From positions 79,788-143,787 of the forward strand of contig JAUJNH010000006.1 in the NCBI GenBank assembly GCA_030448245.1: DNA of 64,000 nucleotides, given 5' to 3'. Source of the DNA: Acidimicrobiales bacterium (GTDB taxonomy: Bacteria; Actinomycetota; Acidimicrobiia; Acidimicrobiales; JAUJNH01). This document shows positions 40,432 through 50,317 of this stretch, piece after piece; position 1 is the stretch's first letter; every line of letters starts with the position of its first letter. A program made the translations under genes and the position numbers. The notes beneath the pieces were generated by a model. It was not told where the DNA came from. It ran no database searches and worked only from the letters and a program-made list of their open reading frames with translations.

Positions 40432-42177
40432 ATGGCCGATCCCGCCCTGCCCCTCGAGGCCGCGCTCCGCCGGGCCATCGCCGAGGCGTTCCCCGAGGCC
40501 GCGGCCGCCGATCCGGTCGTCCGCCCGTCGAGCGATCCCCGCTTCGGGGACTACCAGGCCAACGGGGCCATGGCCCTCGGCAAGCGGCTCGACCGGCCGC
40601 CCCGCGAGGTGGCGCAGGCCCTGGCCGCCCGCTTCGACGCCGCCGCCGCCGGCGTCGAGCCGCCCGAGGTGGCGGGCCCCGGCTTCCTCAACCTGCGCCT
40701 CACCCCGGCGTGGCTGTCGGACCGGCTCGACGAGCTCGCAGCCGATCCACGACTCGGGATCACCACCGTCGAGCGGCCCGAGCGGGTGGTCGTCGACTAC
40801 TCGGCGCCCAACGTGGCCAAGGAGATGCACGTCGGCCACCTCCGCTCGACCATCATCGGCGACGCCCTCGTGCGCATCCTCTCCTACCAGGGCCACGCCG
40901 TGGTCCGGCAGAACCACGTGGGCGACTGGGGCACCCCGTTCGGCATGCTGATCGAGCACCTCCTGGACCTCGGCGAGGAGGAGGCGGCCGACGAGCTGTC
41001 GGTGGGGGACCTCACCGGCTTCTACCAGGAGGCCCGGAAGAAGTTCGACGCCGACGCGGGCTTCGCCGCCCGGGCCCGGCAGCGGGTGGTGCTGCTGCAG
41101 GCGGGTGACGCCGAGACCCTGCGCCTGTGGCACCTGCTGGTCGACGAGTCGAAGCGCTACTTCAACCTGGTGTACCGCCGCCTCGGCGTGCTGCTGACCG
41201 ACGACGACCTGGCCGGCGAGTCGTTCTACAACGACCGGTTGGGCCCGACCTGCCAGGAGCTCGAGGAGCTGGGCATCGCCGTGCCGTCGGAGGGCGCCCT
41301 GTGCGTGTTCCCTCCTGGCTTTCCCGGCCGCGACGGCGGCCCGATGCCCCTGATGGTCAGGAAGTCGGACGGCGGGTTCGGCTACGACGCCACCGACCTG
41401 GCCGCCGTGCGCTACCGCACCCGCGACCTGGGAGCCACCCTCCTGGTCTACGTGGTCGGGGCCCCGCAGGCCCAGCACCTGGCCCTCGTCTTCGCCGGCG
41501 CCGTCCTGGCCGGCTGGCTCGGCGGCGTCACCGGCCGGCGGGTCGTGCACGTGGCCTTCGGGTCGGTCCTCGGCCCGGACGGGAAGATGCTGAAGACCCG
41601 CACCGGCGACAGCGCCAAGCTGATCGACCTGCTCGACGAGGCGGTGGAGCGGGCGGCGGCGATCGTGGCAGAGCGCAGCGAGCTGTCGCCCGAGGAGCAG
41701 GCCGCCGTGGCCGAGGCGGTGGGCATCGGCGGCGTCAAGTACGCCGACCTGTCGAACGACCGGACCCGTGACTACACCTTCGACTACGACCGGATGCTGG
41801 CCACCGACGGCAACACCGGCGCCTACCTGCAGTACGCGGTGGCCCGGTGCCGCTCGATCCTGCGCAAGGGCGAAGCCTCGGGCGGCGCCCCGGGCGGGGT
41901 GGTCGTGGTCGAGCCGGCCGAGCGGGCGCTGGCCCTCGCCCTGCTGCGGCTGGATGCCGCCGTCCGGGGCGCAGCCGAGGACTTCGCGCCCCACAAGCTG
42001 AGCGGGCACCTCTTCGACCTGGCGCAGACCTTCACCTCGTTCTACGACGCGTGCCCCGTCCTCAAAGCGCCGGACGAGGCCACCAGCGCCAGCCGCCTCA
42101 CCCTGTGCCGCCTGACCGCCGATGCCCTGGCCCTCGGCCTCAGCCTCCTCGGCATCGACGCCCCGGACCGCATGTGA
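40432..42177 (+). CDS. argS: Arginyl-tRNA synthetase
   Basis: The 581-residue class I synthetase charges tRNA-Arg. The N-terminal Add-1 domain includes SSDPRFGDYQANGAMALG and PGFLNLRL. The HIGH-type motif is KEMHVGHLRSTIIGD, and the KMSKS position reads GKMLKTRTGD. The DALR-type anticodon domain at the C terminus has FAPHKLSGHLFDLAQTFTSF. ATG 40432 gives MADPALPLEAALR. The order argS-lysA-hom-thrC-rho is as in mycobacteria. Confidence 0.97.
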   Translation: MADPALPLEAALRRAIAEAFPEAAAADPVVRPSSDPRFGDYQANGAMALGKRLDRPPREVAQALAARFDAAAAGVEPPEVAGPGFLNLRLTPAWLSDRLDELAADPRLGITTVERPERVVVDYSAPNVAKEMHVGHLRSTIIGDALVRILSYQGHAVVRQNHVGDWGTPFGMLIEHLLDLGEEEAADELSVGDLTGFYQEARKKFDADAGFAARARQRVVLLQAGDAETLRLWHLLVDESKRYFNLVYRRLGVLLTDDDLAGESFYNDRLGPTCQELEELGIAVPSEGALCVFPPGFPGRDGGPMPLMVRKSDGGFGYDATDLAAVRYRTRDLGATLLVYVVGAPQAQHLALVFAGAVLAGWLGGVTGRRVVHVAFGSVLGPDGKMLKTRTGDSAKLIDLLDEAVERAAAIVAERSELSPEEQAAVAEAVGIGGVKYADLSNDRTRDYTFDYDRMLATDGNTGAYLQYAVARCRSILRKGEASGGAPGGVVVVEPAERALALALLRLDAAVRGAAEDFAPHKLSGHLFDLAQTFTSFYDACPVLKAPDEATSASRLTLCRLTADALALGLSLLGIDAPDRM

Positions 42178-42209
42178 GCGCAGCGAGCGAGCCGGTGAGG
42201 GGGGAGCGT

Positions 42210-42283
42210 CGGCTGCCTGGAGTGAGGAGCGGAGGAGGCTCGCCTCTTGGGCGAGCCGGGGGAGCGACGAGGGAAGGCAGCCG
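42210..42283 (+). promoter_or_regulatory. Nested hairpins in the argS - response regulator gap
   Basis: Two perfect inverted repeats are nested. The outer arms are CGGCTGCCT (42210-42218) and AGGCAGCCG (42275-42283). The inner arms are GGCTCGCC and GGCGAGCC around a TCTTG loop (42237-42257). It may end the argS transcript or act in the leader of the response-regulator operon. There is no U-tract. Confidence 0.6.
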
Positions 42284-42322
42284 GACAGCGAGTCCCGACA
42301 TCCGGCGGGAAACATTGCGAGG

Positions 42323-42688
42323 ATGCCGGGGGTGACCAAGGTGCTGGTCGTCGACGACGACCCCGTGATCGTGCGGCTCCTTCGGGTGAACTTCGAGATG
42401 GAGGGCTACGAGGTGGCCACCGCCGGCGACGGCCAGGAGGGGCTGCGCTCCGTCCGAGCCGATCGCCCCGACGTCATCGTCTCCGACGTGATGATGCCGA
42501 AGCTGGACGGCCTTGAGTTCGCCGCCGCCCTGAAGGCCGACCCGATGCTGGCCTCGGTGCCCATCATCCTGCTGTCGGCCAAGGCCCAGACCGCCGACAT
42601 CGACGCCGGCCTGGACATCGCCGACGACTACGTCACCAAGCCGTTCGACCCCCTCGAGCTCCTCGACCGGGTCGCCGCGCTCCTCTGA
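42323..42688 (+). CDS. Single-domain response regulator
   Basis: The 121-residue protein is a bare receiver domain: acidic pocket LVVDDDP, phosphoacceptor Asp in VIVSDVMMPKLDG, LLSAKAQ with the switch Ser, and the Lys in DYVTKPFDPLEL. No output domain is present, so it signals by protein contact. Its TGA overlaps the lysA ATG (TGATG), giving translational coupling to lysine synthesis, an unusual partner. No histidine kinase gene is nearby. ATG 42323 is used; the in-frame start further upstream would include the hairpin region. Confidence 0.9.
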   Translation: MPGVTKVLVVDDDPVIVRLLRVNFEMEGYEVATAGDGQEGLRSVRADRPDVIVSDVMMPKLDGLEFAAALKADPMLASVPIILLSAKAQTADIDAGLDIADDYVTKPFDPLELLDRVAALL

Positions 42689-43977
42689 TGGCCGGCCCGC
42701 TGCCCCGGCACCTCCTGCCCGACACGGCCGAGGTCGGCGCCGACGGCCGCTGTTCGATCGGGGGCTGTGACCTCCTCGACCTGGCCGCGCTGTTCGGCAC
42801 GCCCCTCTTCGTGTACGACGAGGCCCAGCTGCGGGCCCGCTGCCGCGAGGCGGTGGCCGCCTGGGGCGACGGCGTCGCCTATGCCACCAAGGCCTTCCTC
42901 TGCGTGGCCATGGCCCGCCTGGCCACCGAGGAGGGGATGCACCTGGACGTGTCGACCGGCGGCGAGCTGCACGTGTCGCTGGCCGCCGGCGTGCCCCCGG
43001 ACCGCCTGGTCCTCCACGGCAACAACAAGTCGGAGGCCGAGCTGCGGGCCGCCCTGTCGCTCGGCGTTGGCCGCATCGTCGTCGACTCGTTCGACGAGAT
43101 CGAACGCCTCGAGCGGATCGCGCCCGCCGTCGGCGCCCGCCCCCGGGTGCTGGCCCGCATCACCCCGGGCATCGAGGCCCACACCCACGAGTTCGTGCGC
43201 ACCGGCCAGGACGACTCGAAGTTCGGCTTCACGGTGGCCACCGGGCTGGCCGACGAGGCGGTGGAGCGGCTCCGCCGCCTCGACCGGGCCGGGATCGTCG
43301 AGCTCGTCGGCATCCACGCCCACATCGGCTCGAACGTGTTCACCCTCCGGTCGTTCGAGGAAGCGGCCCGGGTGCTGGCCGCCCTGGCCTCCCCCCTGGG
43401 GCTGCCCGAGCTCGTCGTCGGAGGCGGGCTGGGCGTGCCCTACGTGCAGGGCGAGGAGGCGCCGAGCATCGCCTCGTGGGCCAAGGTCACCAGGGACGCC
43501 CTCGTCGCGGGCGGCCTCGACCCGGCCGTGCGGGTGACGGCCGAGCCGGGCCGGGCGCTGGTGGCCGGCGCCGCCGTCACCCTCTACACGGTCGGCACCA
43601 TCAAGCCCCTGCCCGGCATCCGCACCTACGTGGCGGTCGACGGCGGCATGAGCGACAACCCCCGCCCCGTCCTGTACGGCAGCGGCTACGAGTCGTTCCT
43701 GCCCCGGTCCACCGACGCCGAGCGGCCCGTGGCGGTGCGCGTCGTCGGCAAGCACTGCGAGTCGGGAGACGTGCTGGTCGCCTCGGCCTTCGTGCCGGAC
43801 GACCTGGCCGTGGGCGACGTGCTGGCCACGCCGGTGACCGGCGCCTACGGCCACTCGATGGCCAGCACCTACAACAAGGTGACCCGGCCCCCGGTCGTCT
43901 TCGTGGCCGGCGGCACCCCCCGCCTGGTCGTGCGCCGCGAGACCCTCGACGACCTCCTGGCCCAGGACGTCTGCTGA
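42688..43977 (+). CDS. lysA: Diaminopimelate decarboxylase
   Basis: The 429-residue PLP enzyme makes lysine from meso-diaminopimelate. PLP Lys is in YATKAFLC; other marks are [44 protein letters not shown] and the substrate motif HCESGDVL. The C-terminal Tyr for the cofactor is in [12 protein letters not shown]. The start ATG 42688 lies in the stop of the response regulator. The hom gene follows after a 59-base gap. Confidence 0.96.
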   Translation: MAGPLPRHLLPDTAEVGADGRCSIGGCDLLDLAALFGTPLFVYDEAQLRARCREAVAAWGDGVAYATKAFLCVAMARLATEEGMHLDVSTGGELHVSLAAGVPPDRLVLHGNNKSEAELRAALSLGVGRIVVDSFDEIERLERIAPAVGARPRVLARITPGIEAHTHEFVRTGQDDSKFGFTVATGLADEAVERLRRLDRAGIVELVGIHAHIGSNVFTLRSFEEAARVLAALASPLGLPELVVGGGLGVPYVQGEEAPSIASWAKVTRDALVAGGLDPAVRVTAEPGRALVAGAAVTLYTVGTIKPLPGIRTYVAVDGGMSDNPRPVLYGSGYESFLPRSTDAERPVAVRVVGKHCESGDVLVASAFVPDDLAVGDVLATPVTGAYGHSMASTYNKVTRPPVVFVAGGTPRLVVRRETLDDLLAQDVC

Positions 43978-44036
43978 GCCACCCGGAGGCGGGGGGCGTG
44001 GCAGGCAGCCGGCGGCGTTCCTCTACCCTCGCGGGG

Positions 44037-45335
44037 ATGACGCCAGAGGGGCATGCCAGCGCGCCGGTGCGGGTGGGGCTGCTCGGCTGCGGGAACGTCG
44101 GCGGTGCCCTGGCCGAGGTGCTGGCCGAGGATCCCGAGGGGCTGTTCGCCCGCACGGGGCTCCGCCTCGAGCTGACCCGGGTGGCCGTGCGCAACACGGC
44201 AAAGGCGCGTGGGCCCAGCGTGCCCGAGCACCTGCTCACCAGCGACGCGGCGGCGGTGGTGACGGCGGACGACGTCGATGTCGTGGTCGAGCTGATCGGC
44301 GGGATCGAGCCGGCCCGCTCGCTGATCCTCGACGCCCTAAAGGCGGGCAAGCCGGTGGTCACCGGCAACAAGGAGCTGGTGGCCGACCTGGGCGACGAGC
44401 TGTTCCAGGCCGCCGCCGCCGCCGGGGTCGACCTGCTGTTCGAGGCGGCGGTGGCCGGCGGCATCCCCATCGTGCGACCCCTGCGCGAGTCGCTGGCCGG
44501 CGAGCGGCTGACCCGGGTGATGGGGATCGTGAACGGCACCACCAACTACATCCTCACGAAGATGGAGGCTGGCGAGAGCTACGGCGAGGCGCTGGCCGAG
44601 GCCCAGTCGCTGGGCTACGCCGAGCGCGACCCCACGGCCGACGTCGAGGGGTTCGACGCCTCGGCCAAGGCGGCCATCATCGCCACGCTCGCGTTCGGCC
44701 AGAAGGTGGTCGGCGGCGACGTCGCCCGGGAGGGCATCAGCGGCCTCACCCCGGCCGACTTCGCGTTCGCCCGGCGCATGGGCTTCGTCGTCAAGCTGCT
44801 GGCCGTGGCCGAGTGCCACGGCGACGGCTCGGTCTCGGCCCGGGTCCACCCGTCGCTGGTGGCGGCCGACCACCCGCTGGCCAGCGTGCGCGACAGCTTC
44901 AACGCCGTCTTCGTCGAGGGCGAGGCCGTCGGCCAGCTGATGTTCTTCGGGCGAGGGGCGGGGGGCCGGCCGACGGCCAGCGCCGTCCTCGGCGACCTGC
45001 TCGACGCCGCCCACTCGCTGCGCGGCGGTGCGTGCGGCCGCCTGCCCCAGCCGGGCCGGGCCCGGATCCGCCCCTTCGAGGACCTGGCCTCGCCCTACTA
45101 CGTCAGCCTGCTGGTGCGCGACCAGCCGGGTGTGCTCGCCACCGTGGCCGGTGCCTTTGGCCGCAACGGCGTCAGCATCCGCTCGATGGAGCAGGAGGGG
45201 GCGCCGGGGGGCGACGCCCGGATCGACTTCATCACCCACACCGCCACCGAGCGCGACGTGCAGGCCACCCTGACCGAGCTGCGCGAGCTCGAGGTCGTCG
45301 ACGCCATCGGCGGGCTCATCCGCGTGGTGGCGTGA
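44037..45335 (+). CDS. hom: Homoserine dehydrogenase
   Basis: The 432-residue enzyme reduces aspartate semialdehyde to homoserine. Visible are the NAD(P) fingerprint [17 protein letters not shown], the catalytic core [20 protein letters not shown] and [20 protein letters not shown], and a C-terminal ACT domain ([20 protein letters not shown]) for threonine feedback. ATG 44037 begins [14 protein letters not shown]. The stop overlaps the thrC start by 4 bases (GTGA). In mycobacterial order this is thrA. Confidence 0.96.
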   Translation: MTPEGHASAPVRVGLLGCGNVGGALAEVLAEDPEGLFARTGLRLELTRVAVRNTAKARGPSVPEHLLTSDAAAVVTADDVDVVVELIGGIEPARSLILDALKAGKPVVTGNKELVADLGDELFQAAAAAGVDLLFEAAVAGGIPIVRPLRESLAGERLTRVMGIVNGTTNYILTKMEAGESYGEALAEAQSLGYAERDPTADVEGFDASAKAAIIATLAFGQKVVGGDVAREGISGLTPADFAFARRMGFVVKLLAVAECHGDGSVSARVHPSLVAADHPLASVRDSFNAVFVEGEAVGQLMFFGRGAGGRPTASAVLGDLLDAAHSLRGGACGRLPQPGRARIRPFEDLASPYYVSLLVRDQPGVLATVAGAFGRNGVSIRSMEQEGAPGGDARIDFITHTATERDVQATLTELRELEVVDAIGGLIRVVA

Positions 45336-46387
45336 CCGTGGGCGCCGCCCTGGGGTGGCGGGGCCTCATCGAGGAGTACCGCGAGCACCTGCCCGTCTCG
45401 CCGGCCACCCCGGTGGTCACCCTGCTCGAGGGGGCCACCCCCCTGCTGCGCGCAGACCGGCTCTCGGAGCGGGTGGGCGCCCACGTCTGGCTCAAGGTCG
45501 AGGGCGCCAACCCCACCGGGTCGTTCAAGGACCGGGGCATGACCCTGGCGATCACCAAGGCGGTCGAGGAGGGGGCCAAGGCCGTGGTGTGCGCCAGCAC
45601 GGGCAACACCAGCGCCTCGGCCGCCGCCTACGCGGCGCGCGCCGGCCTGACCTGCGCCGTGCTCATCCCCGACGGCTACATCGCCCTGGGCAAGCTGACC
45701 CAGGCGCTGGTCCACGGGGCCAGGGTCCTGCAGATCCGCGGGAACTTCGACCGGGCCCTCGCCATCGTCCGCGAGCTGGGTGAGCGGGCCCCGCTCACCA
45801 TCGTGAACTCGGTGAACCCCTTCCGCATCGAGGGCCAGAAGACGGGCGCCTTTGAGATCGTCGACGTGCTGGGCGACGCACCCGACGTCCACTGCATCCC
45901 GGTCGGCAACGCCGGCAACATCACGGCGTACTGGCGGGGCTACCTCGAGTACCGGGAGGCCGGGCGCTCCACCCGCCTGCCGCGGATGCTGGGCTTCCAG
46001 GCCGCCGGCGCCGCGCCGATCGTGGCCGGGCATCCCATCGAGGAGCCCGACACCGTGGCCACCGCCATCCGGATCGGCAACCCGGCCAGCTGGTACGGGG
46101 CGACGGCGGCCGCCACCGAGTCCGGCGGCGGGATCGGCGCGGTGACCGACGAGGAGATCCTCGACGCCTACCGCTTCCTCGCGGCCGAGGAGAGCGTGTA
46201 CTGCGAGCCGGCGTCGGCCGCCTCGGTGGCCGGTCTGCTGAAGGCGGGCGTGGAGCCGGGCTGCAGCGTGGTGTGCGTGCTCACGGGCAACGGCCTGAAG
46301 GACCCCGACACGGCCGTCGGGCAGATCTCACCGCCGGCGCCCATCGCCGCCGACTACGCAGCCATCGTCGAGCAGCTGGGGCTGTAG
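45332..46387 (+). CDS. thrC: Threonine synthase
   Basis: The 351-residue PLP enzyme turns O-phosphohomoserine into threonine. PLP Lys is in [14 protein letters not shown]; other marks are [20 protein letters not shown] and [18 protein letters not shown], the phosphate loop. GTG 45332 overlaps the end of hom. The next gene in many actinobacteria is thrB (homoserine kinase), but here NfeD- and SPFH-type membrane proteins follow; no thrB is in the window. Confidence 0.95.
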   Translation: MTVGAALGWRGLIEEYREHLPVSPATPVVTLLEGATPLLRADRLSERVGAHVWLKVEGANPTGSFKDRGMTLAITKAVEEGAKAVVCASTGNTSASAAAYAARAGLTCAVLIPDGYIALGKLTQALVHGARVLQIRGNFDRALAIVRELGERAPLTIVNSVNPFRIEGQKTGAFEIVDVLGDAPDVHCIPVGNAGNITAYWRGYLEYREAGRSTRLPRMLGFQAAGAAPIVAGHPIEEPDTVATAIRIGNPASWYGATAAATESGGGIGAVTDEEILDAYRFLAAEESVYCEPASAASVAGLLKAGVEPGCSVVCVLTGNGLKDPDTAVGQISPPAPIAADYAAIVEQLGL

Positions 46388-46430
46388 GGCCGCCGCCCCC
46401 GGGCGGGGCGTTGCCGGTACCCTCCGCGAC

Positions 46431-46880
46431 ATGGAGGCGGCCATCTGGGGAGGGCTGGTGGTGGTCTTCCTGGTGGCCGAGGTGGCCACGGCCGGCGCGC
46501 TGTTCTCGCTGCCGTTCGCCATCGGCGCCGCCGGCGGCGGGCTGGCCGCCCTGGCCGGGGCCCCGGTGTGGCTGCAGGCCTGCCTGTTCCTGATCGTGTC
46601 GGCCGCCAGCCTGGCCGGCCTGCGGCCGCTGGCCCGCCGCCTCGACCGGAGGGCACCCAAGCTCGAGGTCGGTGCGGGCCGCTGGGTCGGCCGTCAGGGC
46701 GTGGTGACCGAGGCCATCCCCGCCGGCCCCGGCCAAACCGGGATGATCCGCCTCGACCGTGAGGTCTGGCGGGCCGAGTCGTCCCTCGAAGTCCCGATCA
46801 CCGTGGGCTCCACGGTGCTCGTCACCCGCGTCGACGGCGTCCGCCTCGTCGTCCTGCCCATCACGGAGGTGGAGTCGTGA
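46431..46880 (+). CDS. NfeD family membrane protein
   Basis: The 149-residue protein has two or three N-terminal hydrophobic helices ([20 protein letters not shown], then [16 protein letters not shown]-like stretch) and a C-terminal OB-fold segment, [20 protein letters not shown] then [19 protein letters not shown], the NfeD pattern. NfeD proteins pair with SPFH-domain proteins in membrane microdomains. The gene overlaps its SPFH partner by 4 bases (GTGA), so both are co-translated. It starts at ATG 46431. Confidence 0.88.
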   Translation: MEAAIWGGLVVVFLVAEVATAGALFSLPFAIGAAGGGLAALAGAPVWLQACLFLIVSAASLAGLRPLARRLDRRAPKLEVGAGRWVGRQGVVTEAIPAGPGQTGMIRLDREVWRAESSLEVPITVGSTVLVTRVDGVRLVVLPITEVES

Positions 46881-47848
46881 TCCAGGTCCTGTTCGCCGTC
46901 GTCGCCTTTGGCGCCCTGATCATCCTGCTGCTGGTGCTGTCGGGCATCAAGATCATCCGGCCCTACGAGAAGGGCCTGGTCGAGCGGCTCGGCAAGTACC
47001 ACGCCACGGTCGAGCCCGGCTTGCGGCTCATCGTCCCCTTCATGGACCGCATCGTGAAGGTCGACATGCGCGAGTCGGTCGTCGACGTGCCGCCCCAGGA
47101 GGTCATCACCAAGGACAACGTCGTGGTCTCGGTCGACGCCGTCGTCTACTACGAGGCCACCGACCCCCAGCGCCTCGTCTACAACGTCGTCAACTTCTAC
47201 CTGGCCATGGTCAAGCTGGCCCAGACGAACCTGCGCAACGTGGTGGGCGACATGCAGCTCGACGAGGCGCTCACCAGCCGCGACACGATCAACACCCAGC
47301 TGCGGTCGATCCTCGACGAGGCCACGGACAAGTGGGGCAGCCGTGTCGTGCGGGTCGAGATCCAGCGCATCGACCCGCCGGCCGACGTCATGCACGCCAT
47401 GCACGAGCAGATGAAGGCCGAGCGGACCCGGCGGGCCCAGGTCACCACGGCCAGCGGCGACCGCGAGGCGGCGATCGCCCGGGCCGAGGGCCAGAAGCAG
47501 GCGGCGATCCTCGAGGCCGAGGGCCGCAAGACGGCGAACGTCCTCGACGCCCAAGGCCAGGCCGAGGCGACGAAGGCCGGGGCCGAGGCCGAGCGGTTCC
47601 GCCAGCTGACGGTGGCCCAGGGCGAGGCCGAGGCCATCCGGAACGTCTACGCCGCCCTCCACGAGGGGCGGCCGACGGCCGACATCCTCGCCGTCAAGTA
47701 CCTCGAGGCGCTGTCCATCATGGCGAACGGCACGGCCACCAAGATCGTGGTGCCGGTCGAGTCGGCCGGGCTGGTCGGAGCGCTGTCGGGCATCGCCGAG
47801 GTCCTGCACTCGAGCTCCGACGGGAAGGCGCCTCGGGCTCGCGCCTGA
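46877..47848 (+). CDS. SPFH domain protein (stomatin/paraslipin, QmcA-like)
   Basis: The 323-residue protein starts with one membrane helix ([18 protein letters not shown]). The SPFH/Band 7 domain follows ([40 protein letters not shown]), then a coiled-coil rich in Ala, Glu and Arg ([20 protein letters not shown]). It probably scaffolds membrane domains with the coupled NfeD protein and may regulate an FtsH-like protease, as known for relatives. The GTG start 46877 sits in the NfeD stop. Confidence 0.93.
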   Translation: MIQVLFAVVAFGALIILLLVLSGIKIIRPYEKGLVERLGKYHATVEPGLRLIVPFMDRIVKVDMRESVVDVPPQEVITKDNVVVSVDAVVYYEATDPQRLVYNVVNFYLAMVKLAQTNLRNVVGDMQLDEALTSRDTINTQLRSILDEATDKWGSRVVRVEIQRIDPPADVMHAMHEQMKAERTRRAQVTTASGDREAAIARAEGQKQAAILEAEGRKTANVLDAQGQAEATKAGAEAERFRQLTVAQGEAEAIRNVYAALHEGRPTADILAVKYLEALSIMANGTATKIVVPVESAGLVGALSGIAEVLHSSSDGKAPRARA

Positions 47849-47852
47849 CGTC

Positions 47853-47882
47853 GTGCCCTGCCGGGCACGTTGCCGTTCGGCA
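47853..47882 (+). terminator. Possible terminator hairpins after the SPFH gene
   Basis: GTGCCC-TGCC-GGGCAC at 47853-47868 and TGCC-GTTC-GGCA at 47871-47882 are two perfect short hairpins in tandem, 5 bases after the SPFH stop. There is no U-tract, so they could be a Rho-linked or weak intrinsic stop or part of the rho leader. Confidence 0.5.
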
Positions 47883-48080
47883 GGCGAGGCGCTACGTTCG
47901 GCCCCGGTTCCGCCGGTGCGGGCCCGCGCCTCAACCACGTGGCCGGCCCCACGGTCGTCGACCAGCCCCCTTCCTGGCGCTCCGGCGCCGACGAGCGCTG
48001 GCCTGCGCCGCTGCCCGACCCGGGCGGACCGCCAGGGAAAGACCCTCGGCCACCCACGACGCCGTGCAAGGAAGGTGACG
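47883..48080 (+). promoter_or_regulatory. rho: Leader region of rho
   Basis: About 200 bases of non-coding DNA precede rho. Rho is autogenously controlled in many bacteria through its own leader, but no specific site can be named here. The ribosome site is GGAAGGTGACG just before ATG 48081. Confidence 0.4.
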
Positions 48081-50006
48081 ATGAGCGGAGAGCCGCAGCT
48101 TGAACGCTCGGTCCTCGAGGCCAAGGAGCGGGAAGAGCTCCATGCCATCGCTGACGCCCTGGGCCTGAAGCCCGCGTCCCGGGCGAAGAAGGGCGACCTG
48201 ATCGACGGCATCCTGCGGGCGACCGGCATCGACGTCGGCCCGCCCGAGGCCACCGCCGCCGAGGCAGAGAAGCCCAAGCGGGTCACCCGCAAGCGGGCGG
48301 TCGCGCCTGCGCCACCGAGCAACGGCGACGCCCCGGTGATCGCCGCCGGCGCCGTCGAACCGCCCCCGGCCGACCCCGCCCCTTCGGCTCCCGCGGCCGG
48401 GCCGCCCCCAGGGGCCGGCGAGGCAGAGGACCCGCAAGCGCCCCCGGCTGCCGGCGAGCAGGGGACGCGTGGTTCACGCGCATCCGGCGCCGCCGCCGAG
48501 CCGCGGCCCGGCGCCGGCCCGCCGGCCGGGGTCGAGGTGCCCGCAGCCAGCCCCCCTCCAGCGCAGGCGGCCCCCGAGCCGAGGCCCCAGCCCCAGCGCG
48601 AGCCCCTGCAGCCGGTGGGGCCTCCGGGTCCCGGCAACCAGGCGGCGCCTCCGCCGGGGGCCCTCGGCGGCCAGGGCCAGCCCGCTCAGCACGGTCCCGC
48701 CACCCAGCACGCCCCGGCCAGCCAGCAGGGCCAGCAGCACCAGCCGGGCCAGCCAGGAGGCGGCGAGGGCGAGGGCCGGCGCAACCGGCGCCGGCGGGGC
48801 CGTGACCGGGACCGCATGGCCGGTGGGTACGACCAGCAGGCCCTCCAGGCCGACCAGGCCTACTCGGGCGACCCCTCGCCCTGCGACGGCCTGCTCGACC
48901 TGCGGCCCGAGGGGTACGGGTTCCTCCGCACCAGCGGCTACCTCCCCGGGCCCGACGACGTGTACGTGTCCACCAGCCAGGTGCGGAAGTTCGCCCTCCG
49001 GGCCGGCGACCGGATCGTGGGGGCCACCCGCCCTCCGACCACCCAGGAGCGATTCGGCGCCCTGCTCCGCATCGACACCGTGGGCGACCAGAGCCCGGAC
49101 GAGGCCCGCCGCCGGCCCCGGTTCGACGACCTGACACCGCTCTTCCCCGACGAGCGGCTCACCCTGGAGATCGGCGACCCCTCGGCCCCCGCCAACACCA
49201 CCGGGCGGATCATCGACCTGCTCTCGCCGATCGGCAAGGGCCAGCGGGGCATGATCGTCTCGCCCCCAAAGGCCGGCAAGACCACGGTGATGAAGCACAT
49301 CGCCTCGGCCATCGAGGCGAACCACCCGGACGTCGACCTCATGGTGCTCCTCGTCGACGAGCGCCCCGAGGAGGTCACCGACATGCGTCGCAGCGTGAAG
49401 GGCGAGGTGATCGGCTCGACCTTCGACCGGCCGGCAGAGGAGCACGCCCAGGTCGCCGAGCTGACCATCGAGGTGGCCAAGCGGCGGGTCGAGCTGGGCC
49501 GTGACGTGGTGATCATCCTCGACGGCATCACCCGCCTGGCCCGGGCCTACAACCTGGCCGCCCCGGCCAGCGGCCGGGTGATGTCGGGCGGGCTCGACTC
49601 GGCCGCCCTCTACCCGCCGAAGCGGTTCTTCGGCGCAGCCCGCAACGTCGAAGAGGGAGGCTCGCTCACGATCCTGGCCACCGCGCTGGTGGAGACCGGG
49701 TCCACCATGGACACGGTGATCTTCGAGGAGTTCAAGGGCACCGGGAACATGGAGCTGCGCCTCGACCGCCGGCTGGCCGAGCGCCGCATGTACCCGGCGA
49801 TCGACGTCACCGGCTCGTCCACCAGGCACGAGGAGCTGCTGCTCACCAAGGACGAGCTGCACCACGTGTGGCAGCTGCGCCGGGTGCTCGTCGCCCTCGG
49901 CCAGGACAGCTCGGGGCACAAGGGCTACGAGCTCCTCCTCGACAAGCTGAAGCACTCCCGCAGCAACGCCGACTTCCTGGCCGACCTGGCCCGCACGCCC
50001 TCGTAG
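48081..50006 (+). CDS. rho: Transcription termination factor Rho
   Basis: The 641-residue protein has the Rho N-terminal helix bundle ([20 protein letters not shown]), then an actinobacterial-type insertion of about 180 residues rich in Pro, Ala, Gln, Gly and Arg. The RNA-binding cold-shock-like domain ([20 protein letters not shown]) follows, then the ATPase. Walker A is [11 protein letters not shown], Walker B/catalytic Glu is [13 protein letters not shown], the Q-loop region is [20 protein letters not shown] and the R-loop is [11 protein letters not shown]. It is the hexameric RNA translocase of factor-dependent termination. ATG 48081 is used. Confidence 0.97.
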   Translation: MSGEPQLERSVLEAKEREELHAIADALGLKPASRAKKGDLIDGILRATGIDVGPPEATAAEAEKPKRVTRKRAVAPAPPSNGDAPVIAAGAVEPPPADPAPSAPAAGPPPGAGEAEDPQAPPAAGEQGTRGSRASGAAAEPRPGAGPPAGVEVPAASPPPAQAAPEPRPQPQREPLQPVGPPGPGNQAAPPPGALGGQGQPAQHGPATQHAPASQQGQQHQPGQPGGGEGEGRRNRRRRGRDRDRMAGGYDQQALQADQAYSGDPSPCDGLLDLRPEGYGFLRTSGYLPGPDDVYVSTSQVRKFALRAGDRIVGATRPPTTQERFGALLRIDTVGDQSPDEARRRPRFDDLTPLFPDERLTLEIGDPSAPANTTGRIIDLLSPIGKGQRGMIVSPPKAGKTTVMKHIASAIEANHPDVDLMVLLVDERPEEVTDMRRSVKGEVIGSTFDRPAEEHAQVAELTIEVAKRRVELGRDVVIILDGITRLARAYNLAAPASGRVMSGGLDSAALYPPKRFFGAARNVEEGGSLTILATALVETGSTMDTVIFEEFKGTGNMELRLDRRLAERRMYPAIDVTGSSTRHEELLLTKDELHHVWQLRRVLVALGQDSSGHKGYELLLDKLKHSRSNADFLADLARTPS

Positions 50007-50050
50007 GTGGCGGGAACACCACCCCGCCCCGTACCGTTGGAAGGCTCCCT

Positions 50051-50257
50051 ATGAAGACCGACATCCACCCCACGTACGTCGAGGCCAGCGTCTCCTGCTC
50101 CTGCGGGAACAAGTTCACGACGAAGTCCACCAAGCCCGAGCTGCGCGTCGAGCTCTGCAACGAGTGCCACCCCTTCTACACCGGCAAGCAGAAGCTGGTG
50201 GACACCGGTGGCCGGGTCGAGCGGTTCGAGCGCCGCTACGGGCGCCGCAAGAAGTAG
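50051..50257 (+). CDS. rpmE: 50S ribosomal protein L31, zinc-binding type
   Basis: The 68-residue ribosomal protein has the zinc ligands in [12 protein letters not shown] (Cys16, Cys18) and [13 protein letters not shown] (Cys36 and Cys39 by count), and the ending RRYGRRKK. The zinc form is the standard version used when zinc is plentiful. ATG 50051 is close after a GGAAGG ribosome site. It sits directly after rho as in other actinobacteria. Confidence 0.96.
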   Translation: MKTDIHPTYVEASVSCSCGNKFTTKSTKPELRVELCNECHPFYTGKQKLVDTGGRVERFERRYGRRKK

Positions 50258-50317
50258 ACGCACCCCGCTCCGGGCTGCTGTGCCGCCTGCGGCTCGTGGC
50301 CGGACCGCCGCGCTCCC

